Assembly (NCBI RefSeq): GCF_007489285.1
Contig: NZ_VLIY01000022.1
Location: 1-64,000 of the forward strand
Length of the DNA stretch: 64,000 bases
Source of the DNA: Skermania sp. ID1734
GTDB lineage: Bacteria; Actinomycetota; Actinomycetes; Mycobacteriales; Mycobacteriaceae
Direction of reading: 5' to 3'
Shown: positions 1-11,678 of the stretch, in pieces
How positions within the stretch are numbered: the first letter of the stretch is position 1
How the letters are laid out: every line of letters begins with the position of its first letter
Notes under the pieces: model-generated
What the model saw: only the letters and a program-made list of their open reading frames with translations
Told to the model about the DNA's origin: nothing
The model's database searches: none
Position numbers and translations under genes: made by a program

Positions 1-281
1 TACCCGTCGTCGCCTTGGTAGGCCATTACCCCACCAACAAGCTGATAGGCCGCGGGCCCATCCCACACCGATAAATCTTTCCACCACAGAACATGCATCC
101 CATGGTCCTATCCGGTATTAGACCCAGTTTCCCAGGCTTATCCCGAAGTGCAGGGCAGATCACCCACGTGTTACTCACCCGTTCGCCACTCGTGTACCCC
201 GAAAGGCCTTACCGTTCGACTTGCATGTGTTAAGCACGCCGCCAGCGTTCGTCCTGAGCCAGGATCAAACTCTCCGTTGAA
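1..281 (-). rRNA. rrs: 16S ribosomal RNA, 5' portion (cut by window edge)
   Basis: On the minus strand, positions 254-273 are the complement of the universal 16S 5' priming region (AGAGTTTGATCCTGGCTCAG). What follows toward position 1 is recognisable 16S helix sequence, including the conserved stretches for 'acacatgcaagtcgaacg' and 'cggcctatcagcttgttgg'. Only about 280 bases of the gene are present; the rest lies beyond position 1. The mature 5' end is placed near 281 by comparison with actinobacterial 16S genes. The gene lies downstream of murA in the same direction, the arrangement of the mycobacterial rrnA operon. Confidence 0.96.
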
Positions 282-440
282 AACTCACAACCACACCCCC
301 ACACCAAAGCAGGAGCGCAATCAGAACAAACGAGAGAAACAATCCACTCGAAAAAACGCTGACCAAAAAAAATTCAGCCAGCAAAAACCCGCCCCCCAAA
401 GACAGGGAAAAAAAGGAGGGCAGGCACAAAAACAAATTTG

Positions 441-485
441 GCACTGACATTCATCGACACACTATCGAGTTCTCAAACAACACAC
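441..485 (-). promoter_or_regulatory. Conserved rRNA leader block (antitermination region)
   Basis: Read on the minus strand this stretch begins with TTGTTTGAGAACTCGATAGT and continues with a tGTGtCGATGAATGTCAGTGCC-like block. It is the leader segment found ahead of many actinobacterial 16S genes and associated with boxA/boxB-type antitermination and RNase III processing. A T-rich run follows between it and the 16S start (282-440), where I see no gene. The function is taken from family knowledge; the sequence match is direct. Confidence 0.7.
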
Positions 486-524
486 ACCACCAACACCACC
501 AGGCATCAACAGTGCAACCCCACC

Positions 525-553
525 AGAGTAGCCGATCAGCCACACCCTGTAAA
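525..553 (-). promoter_or_regulatory. Predicted rRNA promoter P2 (proximal)
   Basis: Minus strand: -35 TTTACA (548-553), 17-base spacer, -10 TACTCT (525-530). It lies just upstream of the conserved leader block, where the proximal rRNA promoter of mycobacteria is usually found. The -10 fits the actinobacterial TAnnnT pattern. Predicted by eye only. Confidence 0.5.
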
Positions 554-689
554 GGGTTGTGATCGAGGTCACTCCACAGTGGACCGCTCGAAGCGATCTA
601 CCTTCTGGGAAATTCCAGCGTACTACAGCGTCCTACCTCGTTTCCCAGCCACCTGGCTGGGTCGGTGTCCGCTCTCGCTGACCTGAAGA

Positions 690-719
690 AAGTTACGCGA
701 TGATCGTTTGCGGAGTCAA
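690..719 (-). promoter_or_regulatory. Predicted rRNA promoter P1 (distal)
   Basis: Minus strand: -35 TTGACT (714-719), 18-base spacer, -10 TAACTT (690-695). TTGACT with an 18-base spacer is the classic form of mycobacterial rRNA promoters. It lies about 110 bases after the murA stop and about 410 bases before 16S. The rest of 282-829 holds no convincing gene. Confidence 0.5.
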
Positions 720-829
720 ATCGCCACTCCCGCCTCTGAAGTTTCACAATTCGCACTGGTAGAACGCTTGCCGCTGCCCCTCCGAGACCCGCCCAGCGCC
801 ACACTCGTGGATGTGACCTGGACCACACG

Positions 830-2107
830 TCAGGGTTGTGCAGGCTCCGAGGTAGCGCCGACCCTGACGATGTCGCCGCCGAGGTCGGTCAGGATCTCCA
901 CGAACCGTGGATAGCCGCGGTCGATGTGGAAAACGTCGTGCACCTCGGTGGTGCCGTCGGCGACCAGGCCGGCCAGCACCAGCCCTGCACCGGCCCGAAT
1001 GTCCGATGACCACACCGGAGCACTCGACAACTGCGGAATACCGCGGATCACCGCGTGATGACCGTCGGTACGCGCGTCGGCGCCGAGCCGGATCATCTCC
1101 TCGACAAACCGGAACCGCGCTTCGAAGACGTTCTCGGTGATCATCGACGTGCCATCGGCAATGGAAGCCAGGCCGATAGCCAGCGGTTGCAGATCCGTCG
1201 GAAATCCGGGAAACGGAAGCGTCGAGAAGTTCACCGCGCGGGGACGGTCGGGCTGCACAATACGAAACCCGTTCGGGTCGTAGGTGACTCGCGCGCCGGC
1301 TGCGCGCAGCTTGTCCAGCACCAACGACAGATGCTTCGGATTGACGCCGGTCACCCGCACATCGCCAGTCGTCATGGCCGCGGCTATCCCCCACGTCGCA
1401 GCGACAATCCGGTCCCCGATCACCCGGTGCGTAATGGGGACCAACTTCTTCACACCCTCGATCGTCAACGTGCTCGTCCCGGCGCCCCGAATCTGCGCGC
1501 CCATCTGCACGAGCATGTTGCACAGGTCGACGATTTCCGGCTCGCGTGCCGCATTGTCGATAACGGTCTCGCCGTCGGCGAGCACCGCGGCCATCAGGAT
1601 GTTCTCGGTGGCCCCAACCGACGGAAAGTCCAACCGGATGGTGGCACCCTCCAGCACGTCGGCCCGCGCGACCACGCACCCGTGCTCGATCTCGGTATGC
1701 GCTCCGAGCAGGCGCAGTCCGGATTGATGCATGTCCAGCGGCCGCGAGCCGATGGCATCACCGCCGGGCAACGCCACGACCGCCCGTCGGCACCGCGCCA
1801 CCAGTGGTCCGAGCACGCACACCGACGCCCGAAACTGCCGGACCGCGCCGAAGTCAGCGTGATACTTGGGCTCGGCGGGTGTGGTGATCTGGGCAATGGA
1901 ACCATCAAGTTCCACCTCGCAACCGAGACCGCGCAAGACATCGGCCATGAGCGGCACATCGAGAATGTCCGGGCAGTTGGTGATCGTTGTCGTGCCCTCG
2001 GCAAGCAAGGCCGCCGCCATCAACTTGAGCACGCTGTTCTTGGCACCACCTACCGCCACCTCACCCTCGAGGCGGTTGCCACCAGTGACCAGAAAGCGTT
2101 CGCTCAC
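830..2107 (-). CDS. murA: UDP-N-acetylglucosamine 1-carboxyvinyltransferase MurA
   Basis: Transfers enolpyruvate from PEP to UDP-GlcNAc, the first committed step of peptidoglycan synthesis, in the cytoplasm. The 425-residue length is normal. The N-terminal [16 protein letters not shown] segment and the active loop [13 protein letters not shown] are clear. Residue 117 of that loop is Asp where most bacteria have the fosfomycin-alkylated Cys, as in M. tuberculosis MurA, so intrinsic fosfomycin resistance is expected. The start is GTG at 2107. The gene sits directly upstream of the 16S gene in the same direction, so read-through into the rRNA operon is possible. Confidence 0.97.
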   Translation of the reverse strand: MSERFLVTGGNRLEGEVAVGGAKNSVLKLMAAALLAEGTTTITNCPDILDVPLMADVLRGLGCEVELDGSIAQITTPAEPKYHADFGAVRQFRASVCVLGPLVARCRRAVVALPGGDAIGSRPLDMHQSGLRLLGAHTEIEHGCVVARADVLEGATIRLDFPSVGATENILMAAVLADGETVIDNAAREPEIVDLCNMLVQMGAQIRGAGTSTLTIEGVKKLVPITHRVIGDRIVAATWGIAAAMTTGDVRVTGVNPKHLSLVLDKLRAAGARVTYDPNGFRIVQPDRPRAVNFSTLPFPGFPTDLQPLAIGLASIADGTSMITENVFEARFRFVEEMIRLGADARTDGHHAVIRGIPQLSSAPVWSSDIRAGAGLVLAGLVADGTTEVHDVFHIDRGYPRFVEILTDLGGDIVRVGATSEPAQP

Positions 2108-2181
2108 AGTGTGACAGCGTAGCCAGCATTCGAGGCAGGCAGGAATCGAAGGAGCACCGGACGTGACGGTACCGTTGCCGT

Positions 2182-2754
2182 ATGGCTGTCCACCTCACCC
2201 GCATCTACACCCGCACCGGCGACGATGGGACGACGGGACTCAGCGATTTCAGCAGGGTATCGAAGAATGATCCGCGGTTGGCCGCCTACGCGGATTGCGA
2301 TGAAGCCAACGCGGCAATTGGTGTGGCGATCGCTCTCGGACAGCCCTCGGCCGCCGTCGCGGCGGTGCTGCAGCACGTCCAGAACGACCTCTTCGACGCG
2401 GGAGCGGACCTCTCCACGCCGGTTGTGGACAATCCGAAAGTACCGCCGCTGCGTATCGATGCCGGCTATATCGAGCGGCTCGAGAGCTGGTGCGACGAGT
2501 TCAACGCGGACCTGCCACCGCTGAATTCGTTTGTTCTCCCCGGTGGTACGGCACTCGCCGCGCTGCTGCACACGGCGCGAACTGTCGCGCGACGCGCGGA
2601 ACGCTCGGCCTGGGCCGCCGTTGCCGCGTATCCGGACACCACCAGCGCATTGCCGGCGAAATACCTCAACCGGTTGTCCGACCTGCTGTTCATCCTGAGC
2701 CGAGCGGCGAATCCAGACGGCGACGTGTTGTGGAAGCCGGGCGGGGAACCGTAG
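2182..2754 (+). CDS. PduO-type ATP:cob(I)alamin adenosyltransferase
   Basis: Makes adenosylcobalamin from cob(I)alamin and ATP in the cytoplasm. The 190-residue protein opens with the ATP-binding [11 protein letters not shown] motif (residues 10-20). It also has the later [12 protein letters not shown] and [13 protein letters not shown] segments typical of the family. It diverges from murA and converges on the DUF2550 gene. The same neighbour set occurs in M. tuberculosis (Rv1314c). The ribosome binding site before the ATG is weak. Confidence 0.93.
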   Translation: MAVHLTRIYTRTGDDGTTGLSDFSRVSKNDPRLAAYADCDEANAAIGVAIALGQPSAAVAAVLQHVQNDLFDAGADLSTPVVDNPKVPPLRIDAGYIERLESWCDEFNADLPPLNSFVLPGGTALAALLHTARTVARRAERSAWAAVAAYPDTTSALPAKYLNRLSDLLFILSRAANPDGDVLWKPGGEP

Positions 2755-2769
2755 GTGTCTGGTACCGCG

Positions 2770-3216
2770 CTAGTCCATGCGGCCACGCATCGAACGATCC
2801 GACGGCCGTGATTCCACCCAGGACAGAAAAGCCGTGAGAGCGCCTCTGTCCAGCGCTATTTCGTAGCGTTGGCCGCGGTCGGTAACCGTAAGAACGACGA
2901 TCTCGTCGGACATTATGTCGATCTCGCTGTCGCGGGGGGCGCGTCGCGACACCACCGCGATGCCCTGCCTGGCGATCCGTGAATCCGGGCCGAACCGCAG
3001 GCTGGACAGCTTGTAGAACACGAGCGTGTTCTCGCCGTAGCGAATGAGACCGTGCCGCCAACCATGTGCGCCAGCGGCGTCTCCCACCCGCATGATCGCG
3101 GCGGTGCCACCCCGACGCAGCACCACAAGGCGATACGCGAGCGCGGCGGTCACCGCCACGACAAGAACTGTCAATACCCCGACCAGAACGATGAGCAGCA
3201 CCATTCCGGTTTCCAA
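2770..3216 (-). CDS. DUF2550 membrane-anchored protein
   Basis: A 148-residue protein with one N-terminal membrane segment (about residues 5-30, VLLIVLVGVLTVLVVAVTAA). A PH-like beta-rich domain follows that should face outward or toward the cytoplasm depending on topology. It matches the conserved actinobacterial DUF2550 family, which sits after atpC in mycobacteria (Rv1312). The function is not known. It is on the same strand as the atp genes, 74 bases after atpC, and may be the last gene of that transcript. Confidence 0.85.
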   Translation of the reverse strand: METGMVLLIVLVGVLTVLVVAVTAALAYRLVVLRRGGTAAIMRVGDAAGAHGWRHGLIRYGENTLVFYKLSSLRFGPDSRIARQGIAVVSRRAPRDSEIDIMSDEIVVLTVTDRGQRYEIALDRGALTAFLSWVESRPSDRSMRGRMD

Positions 3217-3290
3217 CGGCCGTCCAATCAGTTGCTAGACAGGTAGATTGTTCAAACGCGCTTTAACCCTCAGCCAGCTGCGTTATGGCG

Positions 3291-3656
3291 CTAAACATTC
3301 CGGCCGACGGCACGCAACCGGGCGCGACCGCGAGCACGCACGCGCTCATCGTCCGACTCGGCATCTTGCTCGGCTTGCTGTTCGTCGATTTCGTCGGACA
3401 CCTGCGCGTCCTCGGCAAGAATCGTCACGCCCTCGTCGGTGACGGTGAGGAACCCGCCATCGACAGCGAAGGTGAGCGACTCGGAGTCCACCGGGTCGAT
3501 GCGCACCGCGGCGTCGTCGACGAGCTGCGCCACCAATGGGATGTGGTGCGGCAAGATACCGATCTCACCGCTGGTGGTACGCGCAAACACGAATGTCGCC
3601 TTGCCCGACCAGATCCGGCGCTCCACGGCGACCAGCTCAACAGCCATGTCAGTCAT
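3291..3656 (-). CDS. atpC: ATP synthase F1 epsilon subunit
   Basis: Epsilon subunit of the F1 central stalk, which couples rotation and inhibits ATP hydrolysis. It is 121 residues, with the N-terminal beta-barrel ([31 protein letters not shown]) and a short charged C-terminal helix region. A second ATG three codons downstream could also start it. It is the last core gene of the atp operon, after atpD. Confidence 0.96.
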   Translation of the reverse strand: MTDMAVELVAVERRIWSGKATFVFARTTSGEIGILPHHIPLVAQLVDDAAVRIDPVDSESLTFAVDGGFLTVTDEGVTILAEDAQVSDEIDEQQAEQDAESDDERVRARGRARLRAVGRNV

Positions 3657-3742
3657 TCGCCGGCGTCCTTTCGGCTAGCCGGCCGGCGCTGCAGCACGAA
3701 GCTGCAACGCCGGTCAGCATCGTCAGAGTCATCAACAACGAC

Positions 3743-5179
<1,437 letters not shown>

Positions 5180-6130
5180 CTAGTCGTCACTTCCTGTTGC
5201 GGCAAGCGCGTCAACGCCACCGACGATTTCACTGATTTCTTGAGTAATTTGCGCCTGGCGGGCCCGGTTGGCTTCCAGGGTGAGACCCTTGATGAGGTCA
5301 TCGGCGTTGTCGGACGCCGACTTCATTGCGCGTCGGCGCGCCGCCGACTCCGATGCCGCAGCCTCGAGCAGCGCGGCGTAGACCCGGGTGGCCAAGTAGC
5401 GCGGCAGCAGCGCGCCGAAGAGCGTCTCGGCATCCGGCTCGAACTCGAACAGCGTCTTCTCTTCGTTGGTGTCCTCCGCGAATTCGACAGCCATCGGCGC
5501 AATGCGGTGCGCACCCGCTGTCTGCGACAGCATCGACTTGAACTCGGTGTAGACGATGTGCAGTTCGTCCACACCGGCAGGAGCCGAGTCCGCTGAGCGA
5601 TCAGACGACGCAGTGTTGCCGTCGCCTTCGCCTTCGGTACCGGCCATGAACGCCTCGACCAACTCGTGCGCAATCTCCGAGGCCGCGGCGTACGTCGGCT
5701 GCTCCGAAATGCCCGTCCACGAGTTCGCCAGATCCCGGTCGCGGAAGGTGTAGTAGTTCAACGCCTTTCGGCCGACTGTGTAGACCACCGGCTCCTTGCC
5801 CTCGTCGCGCAGCAACGAGAAGAGCTCTTCGCCGACGCGGAACACATTGGCGTTGTATCCGCCGCACAGCCCGCGATCTGACGTGACGATCAGTACGCCG
5901 GCACGACGCGGATTCTCCCGCGGCACGAGCAGCGGGTGGTCGAGCGCAGATTCGTCGGCCAAGTTGGTCAGCATCGAAGTGATCTGCTCGGCATAGGGGC
6001 GAGCGGCCTCGACCCTCGCCTGTGCCTTGGAAATGCGCGACGTAGCGATCAGTTCCTGGGCCTTGGTGATCTTCTTGATCGACCCAGCCGAGCGGATCCG
6101 TCGCCGGAGTACGCGTAACTGTGCTGGCAT
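5180..6130 (-). CDS. atpG: ATP synthase F1 gamma subunit
   Basis: Central rotor shaft of F1. It is 316 residues, with the coiled-coil termini conserved ([15 protein letters not shown] at the N terminus, [12 protein letters not shown] at the C terminus). Residues about 164-186, between FMAG and [11 protein letters not shown], form an acidic, Gly/Ser/Asp-rich insertion. It occupies the place of the extra gamma loop described in mycobacteria, which is about 14 residues there and looks longer here. The gene lies between atpA and atpD. Confidence 0.97.
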   Translation of the reverse strand: MPAQLRVLRRRIRSAGSIKKITKAQELIATSRISKAQARVEAARPYAEQITSMLTNLADESALDHPLLVPRENPRRAGVLIVTSDRGLCGGYNANVFRVGEELFSLLRDEGKEPVVYTVGRKALNYYTFRDRDLANSWTGISEQPTYAAASEIAHELVEAFMAGTEGEGDGNTASSDRSADSAPAGVDELHIVYTEFKSMLSQTAGAHRIAPMAVEFAEDTNEEKTLFEFEPDAETLFGALLPRYLATRVYAALLEAAASESAARRRAMKSASDNADDLIKGLTLEANRARQAQITQEISEIVGGVDALAATGSDD

Positions 6131-6143
6131 GTGCGGTGGCTTC

Positions 6144-7793
6144 CTAGTTCTTCTTCGGAGCCGGCCGGCGAACCTTCACGGATTCGGTTTCGACCTCGTC
6201 CGGGTTGAGCGCCGCGGCACCAGCTTCCTCGACCATCACCGAGCTGCCGTCGGAGGCCGAGAAGCCCTTCTTGAACTCGGCAACGATCTCGTTGAGCTCC
6301 TCGATGGAGTCCTCCGAGAGCTTCTTGGTCTCGCGAATCTCGCTGAGGATCTTGTCGTACCGCGCGTGGACCGTCTCCAGGAACTCCTTTTCGAACCGGC
6401 TGACGTCGGCGACCGGCACCGTGTCGAGGTGGCCCTTGGTGCCCAGGAAGATCGCGACCACCTGGTCCTCGACCGGGTACGGGGTGTACTGCGGCTGCTT
6501 GAGCAGTTCGACGAGGCGGGCGCCGCGCTCGAGCTGCGCCTTCGACGACGCGTCGAGGTCCGAGGCGAAGGCCGCGAACGCCTCCAGTTCGCGGTACTGC
6601 GAAAGCTCCAGGCGGAGACTTCCAGCCACCTCCTTCATCGCCTTGATCTGGGCGGCACCACCGACACGGGAAACCGACACACCGACGTTGATGGCCGGAC
6701 GAACACCCTGGTTGAACAGGTCGGTCTCCAGGAAGCACTGGCCGTCGGTGATCGAAATGACGTTGGTCGGGATGTAGGCGGAGATGTCGTTCGCCTTGGT
6801 CTCGATGATCGGCAGGCCCGTCATGGAGCCAGCGCCGAGCTCGTCGGACAGCTTCGCGCACCGCTCGAGCAGACGCGAGTGCAGATAAAAGACGTCACCC
6901 GGGTAAGCCTCGCGGCCCGGCGGGCGGCGCAGCAGCAGCGAAATGGCGCGGTAGGCCTCGGCCTGCTTGGTCAGGTCGTCGAAGACGATCAGCACGTGCT
7001 TACCGTCGTACATCCAGTGCTGGCCGATGGCCGAGCCGGTGTACGGCGCGAGCCACTTGAAGCCGGCCGAGTCCGAGGCCGGAGCCGCGACGATCGTGGT
7101 GTACTCGAGCGCACCGGCGTCATCGAGCGCCTGGCGCACGCTGGCGATGGTCGAACCCTTCTGGCCGATGGCGACGTAGACGCACCGGACCTGCTGATTC
7201 GGGTCGCCGGTCTCCCAGGCCTGCTTTTGATTCATGATCGTGTCGATGCAGACGGTGGTCTTGCCGGTCTTGCGGTCACCGATGATCAACTGACGCTGGC
7301 CGCGCCCGATTGGGGTCTGCGAGTCGATTGCCTTGATGCCGGTCTGCAGCGGCTCGCTCACGCCCTGACGCTGAACCACCGAGGGGGCCTGCAGTTCGAG
7401 GGCGCGACGGGTCTCCGCCTCGATCTCGCCCAGACCGTCGATCGGCTCACCGAGCGGGTTGATCACACGGCCGAGGAACTTGTCACCAACCGGCACCGAG
7501 AGCACCTCGCCAGTGCGCTTGACCTGCTGGCCCTCTTCGATCGTTTCGAAGTCACCGAGGATAACCGCACCGATGCTGGCCTCGTCCAGGTTCAGCGCGA
7601 CGCCGAGCACGCCACCGGGGAACTCGAGCAGCTCCTGGGTCATCGCAGACGGCAGGCCCTCGACGTGCGCGATGCCGTCACCGGTGTCGGAGACGATGCC
7701 AACCTCCTCACGGGAGGTCTCTGGTGAGAACGTGGCGACGTACTTCTCAATCGCGCCCTGAATCTCGTCGGATGAGATTGTCAGTTCCGCCAT
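6144..7793 (-). CDS. atpA: ATP synthase F1 alpha subunit
   Basis: Non-catalytic nucleotide-binding F1 subunit. It is 549 residues, the same length as the mycobacterial protein. Walker A GDRKTGKT is at 172-179. The tail after about residue 514 ([20 protein letters not shown] and a basic end) corresponds to the mycobacterial C-terminal extension reported to suppress ATP hydrolysis, so a latent ATPase is likely. It is 69 bases after the delta gene. Confidence 0.98.
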   Translation of the reverse strand: MAELTISSDEIQGAIEKYVATFSPETSREEVGIVSDTGDGIAHVEGLPSAMTQELLEFPGGVLGVALNLDEASIGAVILGDFETIEEGQQVKRTGEVLSVPVGDKFLGRVINPLGEPIDGLGEIEAETRRALELQAPSVVQRQGVSEPLQTGIKAIDSQTPIGRGQRQLIIGDRKTGKTTVCIDTIMNQKQAWETGDPNQQVRCVYVAIGQKGSTIASVRQALDDAGALEYTTIVAAPASDSAGFKWLAPYTGSAIGQHWMYDGKHVLIVFDDLTKQAEAYRAISLLLRRPPGREAYPGDVFYLHSRLLERCAKLSDELGAGSMTGLPIIETKANDISAYIPTNVISITDGQCFLETDLFNQGVRPAINVGVSVSRVGGAAQIKAMKEVAGSLRLELSQYRELEAFAAFASDLDASSKAQLERGARLVELLKQPQYTPYPVEDQVVAIFLGTKGHLDTVPVADVSRFEKEFLETVHARYDKILSEIRETKKLSEDSIEELNEIVAEFKKGFSASDGSSVMVEEAGAAALNPDEVETESVKVRRPAPKKN

Positions 7794-7862
7794 GGCTTTC
7801 GGTTCCTTGCTTTCGAATCGGGTTAAGGGCTTTGGGGAGTCGGGTCACGCCCGGCGGTCGGC

Positions 7863-8681
7863 CTAGCGTTGAAGCTCGTGGGCGGCCTCGGCGAGCCGCG
7901 AAGCTACGGTGCCGTCAACGACTTCGTCGCCGATGGCGATGGACAGTCCGCCGATGACCGACGGGTCGACCTCTTGGTGGATTGAAATTTTGCGGCCGTA
8001 GATGCGGGACAGCACCTCGCGCAACCGGTCGAGTTGCTCGTTGGAGAGCTCGCTCGCTGCCGTCACCTGTGCGATGGACTCACCTCGGCGCGCGGCCGCC
8101 AAATCCGCCAACTCCGCGACCACCGTGTCCAGGTCCTCGCCCCTGGCCGAGCGGACCGACTGCTCGAGCAGCCGAGCCGTGTATTCGGTCGTCTTCCCAC
8201 CGAGCACGTTGTTGAGCAACTCCACGCGGCCGTCGGCCGGCGCTGTTTCGTCGCTGAGCAGTGTCGACAGCCTCGGATTCGCTTCGAGGGTGCGACCGAA
8301 CCGGAACAGCTCGTCCTCGACGTCGTCGATCTTTCCGTCGCGCTCAGCCGCGATTAGCGTCGCGAGCCGGGCCAGGCGCTGCAGCGCTTCGGCGAGATCG
8401 CGGGACACCGACCAGCGCTGCGCCACCGCGGCCTTGGCGATTTCCAGGCTTGGGTCGCCCACCTTGCCACGCAGCAGACTGGTGATAGCCGCTACCTTCG
8501 GCTCCGGATCGTCGCTACGGCCTGCGAGGTGCTTGCGCAGAACGACGTGGTTGAGCAGGAAGCGCTCGATCGCACCGAGGTCGTCGGCGATCTTGGCCAG
8601 TCCGGCGCCGTCCTGGTCCTTGACAATCTCGTCGAATCGTTCCTGGACTGCGTTCAACGAGACTCGACTTGCCGCATGCAT
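7863..8681 (-). CDS. atpH: ATP synthase F1 delta subunit (separate gene)
   Basis: Peripheral-stalk delta subunit linking b subunits to the F1 head. It is 272 residues, with the usual C-terminal block (LSRIYGRKISIHQEVDPSVI, GGLSIAIGDEVVDGT). It aligns with the C-terminal two thirds of the fused mycobacterial b-delta protein. Here its ATG overlaps the stop of the b' gene (ATGA, 8679-8683), so delta is a free protein made by coupled translation. Corynebacteria also have a free delta. Confidence 0.95.
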   Translation of the reverse strand: MHAASRVSLNAVQERFDEIVKDQDGAGLAKIADDLGAIERFLLNHVVLRKHLAGRSDDPEPKVAAITSLLRGKVGDPSLEIAKAAVAQRWSVSRDLAEALQRLARLATLIAAERDGKIDDVEDELFRFGRTLEANPRLSTLLSDETAPADGRVELLNNVLGGKTTEYTARLLEQSVRSARGEDLDTVVAELADLAAARRGESIAQVTAASELSNEQLDRLREVLSRIYGRKISIHQEVDPSVIGGLSIAIGDEVVDGTVASRLAEAAHELQR

Positions 8682-9196
8682 CAGGCCGCTCCCTTTCCAC
8701 CAGAGGTGCGGGTGTCCTTGTTGGCCATCGATTCGAGCTCTTCGAGGAATCGATCGACGCTGCTCGACTGAGCGGAAGAATTCGACAGCTCATCGCGGAC
8801 AATCTTCTCGGCACGGGTGACCGCCGTGGCACCGAGATCGCTCTGCAGCGAGCGAATCAGCTGCGCGCGCTGGAGCGCGACCTGTTCTTGGCCGTGCTGC
8901 TTGATCCGGGCAACCTCGGCATCAGCCTGTTCCCGCAGCTGCTCGCTGATGCGCTGCGCGTCCGCCCGGGCGTCCTCGCGGATCTTCGCCGCCTCGAGAC
9001 GCGCCTCCTTCACCGCTTCCTCGTGCGCGCGTTCGGCCCGCTCGAGCTTCTCCGCCGCCTTACGGCTTTCGCGAATCTCGTTGGCAACCCTGGCCTGCTG
9101 CTTGGCCATGAGCTCGCGAACAGGAGGTACGACCCAGCGGACCACCACGTAGACGATGACCGCGAAACCGACGAGCTGTCCGATGAATGTTCCCAA
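8681..9196 (-). CDS. ATP synthase Fo b'-type subunit (N-terminal half of the mycobacterial b-delta fusion)
   Basis: The 171-residue protein begins [19 protein letters not shown], one membrane helix, followed by a long charged coiled coil that forms the peripheral stalk. It resembles the N-terminal part of mycobacterial AtpH (b-delta). The frame is open up to 9487, but that would overlap atpF deeply. I place the start at TTG 9196, four bases after the atpF stop, with GCAGGGG eight bases upstream. With atpF this gives two b-type subunits. The start is the least certain part. Confidence 0.85.
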   Translation of the reverse strand: MGTFIGQLVGFAVIVYVVVRWVVPPVRELMAKQQARVANEIRESRKAAEKLERAERAHEEAVKEARLEAAKIREDARADAQRISEQLREQADAEVARIKQHGQEQVALQRAQLIRSLQSDLGATAVTRAEKIVRDELSNSSAQSSSVDRFLEELESMANKDTRTSGGKGAA

Positions 9197-9200
9197 CCGA

Positions 9201-9704
9201 CTAACCCCTGCCTGAATCTGACGCCGATGTGGCCTGTTGCACGCCCAGGACGCGCCCGGCCAGCTGGTCCGCCAGCGGGCCGACGCTCTCGCGCAGCTCG
9301 CCACTGATCCGGTCGGCTTGCCTGGCGAGTTCCTCGCTCGCCTCGCGCTGGACGTTGTTCGACTCGTCGCGCGCCTGCGACCGCATCTCGTCGAGAATCC
9401 GCTGACCCTCGCCGCGAGCCTCGTCGCGAATCTTGGCGGCCTCGGTACGCGCCTCGGCCAGTTCGGCCCGATGCGTTTCCTCCGCATCAGAGAAGGCCCG
9501 AGCAGCCTTGTTGTTGTCGTCGATCGTCTTCGCCACCATGTCGGCCCGCTGCTGCAACGCGTCGCGGATCGGCGGCACGACGAACTTCCAGATCACGGCA
9601 AGCACGATGAGGAAGATGATCAGCACGGCAAAGAAGGTGCCGTTCGGGAGGAGGAAGTTATTGGTCTGTCCTCCACCCTCGGCGGCCAACACTGTGGTGT
9701 TCAT
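9201..9704 (-). CDS. atpF: ATP synthase Fo b subunit
   Basis: Peripheral-stalk b subunit of 167 residues. An N-terminal membrane helix (about residues 23-42, [20 protein letters not shown]) is followed by [15 protein letters not shown] and a long charged coiled coil that dimerises and contacts delta. It lies 13 bases after atpE. The first 15 residues ([12 protein letters not shown]) are Gly-rich, as in mycobacterial AtpF. Confidence 0.96.
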   Translation of the reverse strand: MNTTVLAAEGGGQTNNFLLPNGTFFAVLIIFLIVLAVIWKFVVPPIRDALQQRADMVAKTIDDNNKAARAFSDAEETHRAELAEARTEAAKIRDEARGEGQRILDEMRSQARDESNNVQREASEELARQADRISGELRESVGPLADQLAGRVLGVQQATSASDSGRG

Positions 9705-9717
9705 TTCGTCGAGCTAC

Positions 9718-9975
<258 letters not shown>

Positions 9976-10048
9976 TTATCTCTCTGGGGAGCTATCTCTC
10001 TGAGGGAGTTCAGTGCTGGGGCCGCGGCCGGAGCCGAACCCCGTCCGG

Positions 10049-10819
10049 TCAGTGGTGTTCGTCCTCCAACTCCATCGACTGTCCGAAGTACAGGATGGTC
10101 AGCAGCGCGAAGATGAACGCCTGGATGAATCCGACGAAGAGGTCGAACAGCTTCCAGATGGCGTTCGGCGCCCACATGATGTAGGCCGGGAACATGGCGA
10201 TGAGCGCCACCATGATGCCGCCGGCGAAGATGTTGCCGAAAAGCCGCAGCGACAGCGAGATTGGCTTGGCGATCTCTTCGATGAGGTTGATCGGCGCGAG
10301 GAGGGCGACGTGACCCTTCATCAACTGCTTCAGGTGCTTGAGCGGCCCACGACGGCGGGCGCCGGCAAAGTGGTAGAAGAAGAACACGAACAACGCCAAG
10401 GCAAGAACAAAGTTGATGTCCGAGGCCGGCGGTTTGATCAGCTCCGCCACACCGCTTCCGGTGGCGTACTGCACTGGCAACACCGACAGCCAGTTCGAGA
10501 TCAGAATGAACACGAACAGTGTCACGGCGAGCGGCAGCACGAACGGCGCGATCTTCATACCGATCGCGGCCTCGATCTGATCGCGCATCTGCACGGTGAT
10601 CGCTTCCCAGAACAACTGGACACCGTTCGGCACACCCTTACCCGTGACTCGAGACCGCAGGTAGAAGGCCAAGGCCAGGACAATCACGGCGGCGATCGCC
10701 GTGGCAATGATCGTATCGATGTTGAAGGTCATGCCGAGGGCGTGAACCTCGGTATGGTGACCGACTTCGATCTTCGCTTCCGCGAGAACGGCGTTGTTCG
10801 CGAGTACCTGCTGGATCAT
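10049..10819 (-). CDS. atpB: ATP synthase Fo a subunit
   Basis: Integral membrane a subunit forming the proton half-channels. It is 256 residues with several hydrophobic helices. The essential Arg is at 192 in [17 protein letters not shown]. The start ATG overlaps the stop of the upstream AtpI-like gene by four bases (10816-10819), which suggests coupled translation. Confidence 0.97.
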   Translation of the reverse strand: MIQQVLANNAVLAEAKIEVGHHTEVHALGMTFNIDTIIATAIAAVIVLALAFYLRSRVTGKGVPNGVQLFWEAITVQMRDQIEAAIGMKIAPFVLPLAVTLFVFILISNWLSVLPVQYATGSGVAELIKPPASDINFVLALALFVFFFYHFAGARRRGPLKHLKQLMKGHVALLAPINLIEEIAKPISLSLRLFGNIFAGGIMVALIAMFPAYIMWAPNAIWKLFDLFVGFIQAFIFALLTILYFGQSMELEDEHH

Positions 10820-11259
10820 GACTGCTGACGAAGTCCCTTCAATACAGGCACAGTGGTGTTGAGCACCAAAATGACTTGAAATACGGCTAGACCGGCGAAA
10901 ATGCCGATACCGTCTGGCCGCAGCAGGAAACCTATCACGAGGGCAATTGCGGTGATGATGAACAATCGGGAGGCCGACGAGACCGCCATCTTGCGCTTGC
11001 TCGGGTGAGTGTCGGCGGTAACCCTACCGACGGCCTGCTGCACCATTTTGATGTTCAGCAAGCCCAGGCCCATGCCGACGATGAAGAGCGCACCGCCGAG
11101 GATGTGGCCGAGCAATCCGCCGACGACGAGGCCGAGCACGCCGAAGATGGCAACCATGATGAGCGGCCGACGCAGGCTCAAGGGCACGTCCGGCATCAAC
11201 GATTCGCCGCCGCCTCGCTCCCCTGGCCGCGATGCCGGGGTCGGCGCTGACGCTGCCAT
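10816..11259 (-). CDS. AtpI-like conserved membrane protein upstream of atpB
   Basis: A 147-residue protein with about four membrane segments after a Pro/Gly-rich soluble N terminus ([73 protein letters not shown]). It corresponds in position and shape to Rv1303 of M. tuberculosis and to AtpI proteins, which may help c-ring assembly or Mg2+ supply. The role is inferred from position. It overlaps atpB by four bases and follows the AtpZ-like gene by nine. Confidence 0.85.
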   Translation of the reverse strand: MAASAPTPASRPGERGGGESLMPDVPLSLRRPLIMVAIFGVLGLVVGGLLGHILGGALFIVGMGLGLLNIKMVQQAVGRVTADTHPSKRKMAVSSASRLFIITAIALVIGFLLRPDGIGIFAGLAVFQVILVLNTTVPVLKGLRQQS

Positions 11260-11268
11260 CGCCCTACC

Positions 11269-11505
11269 TCAATTCCTCATGAACTTTCGAAACTGTACGA
11301 CCGACGAGCCCACCGCGCAGAGGATCCCTACCGCGAGACCGACCATTATGAACAATGGCGTGGTTCCCAGTACGGCGTCCAGCACCCACCCGACGATGAG
11401 TCCGAACACAACAGAACCCACCAGGGTGGCGCCCAACCCGATCAGTTGTCGGGGACTGGGTTGTCCCGGCCCTGGCGGGCGAGACGTTGGCGGAACGCTG
11501 GCCAT
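11269..11505 (-). CDS. AtpZ/AtpI-family small membrane protein
   Basis: A 78-residue protein with a Pro-rich N terminus and two membrane helices (LIGLGATLVGSVVFGLIVGW and LFIMVGLAVGILCAVGSSVV), then a basic end. This is the layout of the AtpZ family found first in many atp operons. The frame is open to 11598, but the ATG at 11505 gives the family-typical start. A predicted promoter lies about 80 bases upstream. The precise function is not settled. Confidence 0.8.
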   Translation of the reverse strand: MASVPPTSRPPGPGQPSPRQLIGLGATLVGSVVFGLIVGWVLDAVLGTTPLFIMVGLAVGILCAVGSSVVQFRKFMRN

Positions 11506-11584
11506 GGTGGTAGACGACCCCTTCAGTGGAAGCCGCGAAAACCGTATCACAGCCTTTCGTAAGCCTTTACCCTGTCCACGACAC

Positions 11585-11614
11585 AGTGTAGTAGACAACC
11601 CTCAGCAAAGTCCA
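11585..11614 (-). promoter_or_regulatory. Predicted atp operon promoter
   Basis: Minus strand: -35 TGGACT (11609-11614), 18-base spacer, -10 TACACT (11585-11590). It is in the 173-base gap between wecA and the AtpZ-like gene, the only sizeable gap upstream of the atp genes. Each hexamer matches consensus at four of six positions. Read-through from wecA is also possible. Confidence 0.4.
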
Positions 11615-11678
11615 TTCAGCGTAAACCGAGCAAAGGGGACGGTGCGCCGAGATTGTGACCTGGGCACAAACAAGGACC

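Noticed and set aside
148-447. Small open frames over the 16S gene and its leader
   Set aside because: They lie on rRNA and processed leader sequence.
6027-7727. Long plus-strand open frame opposite atpA
   Set aside because: Same reason: a compositional shadow of atpA.
9197-9487. Upstream extension of the b' gene
   Set aside because: It overlaps atpF deeply and reads as Arg-rich shadow; family likeness begins at TFIGQLVGF.
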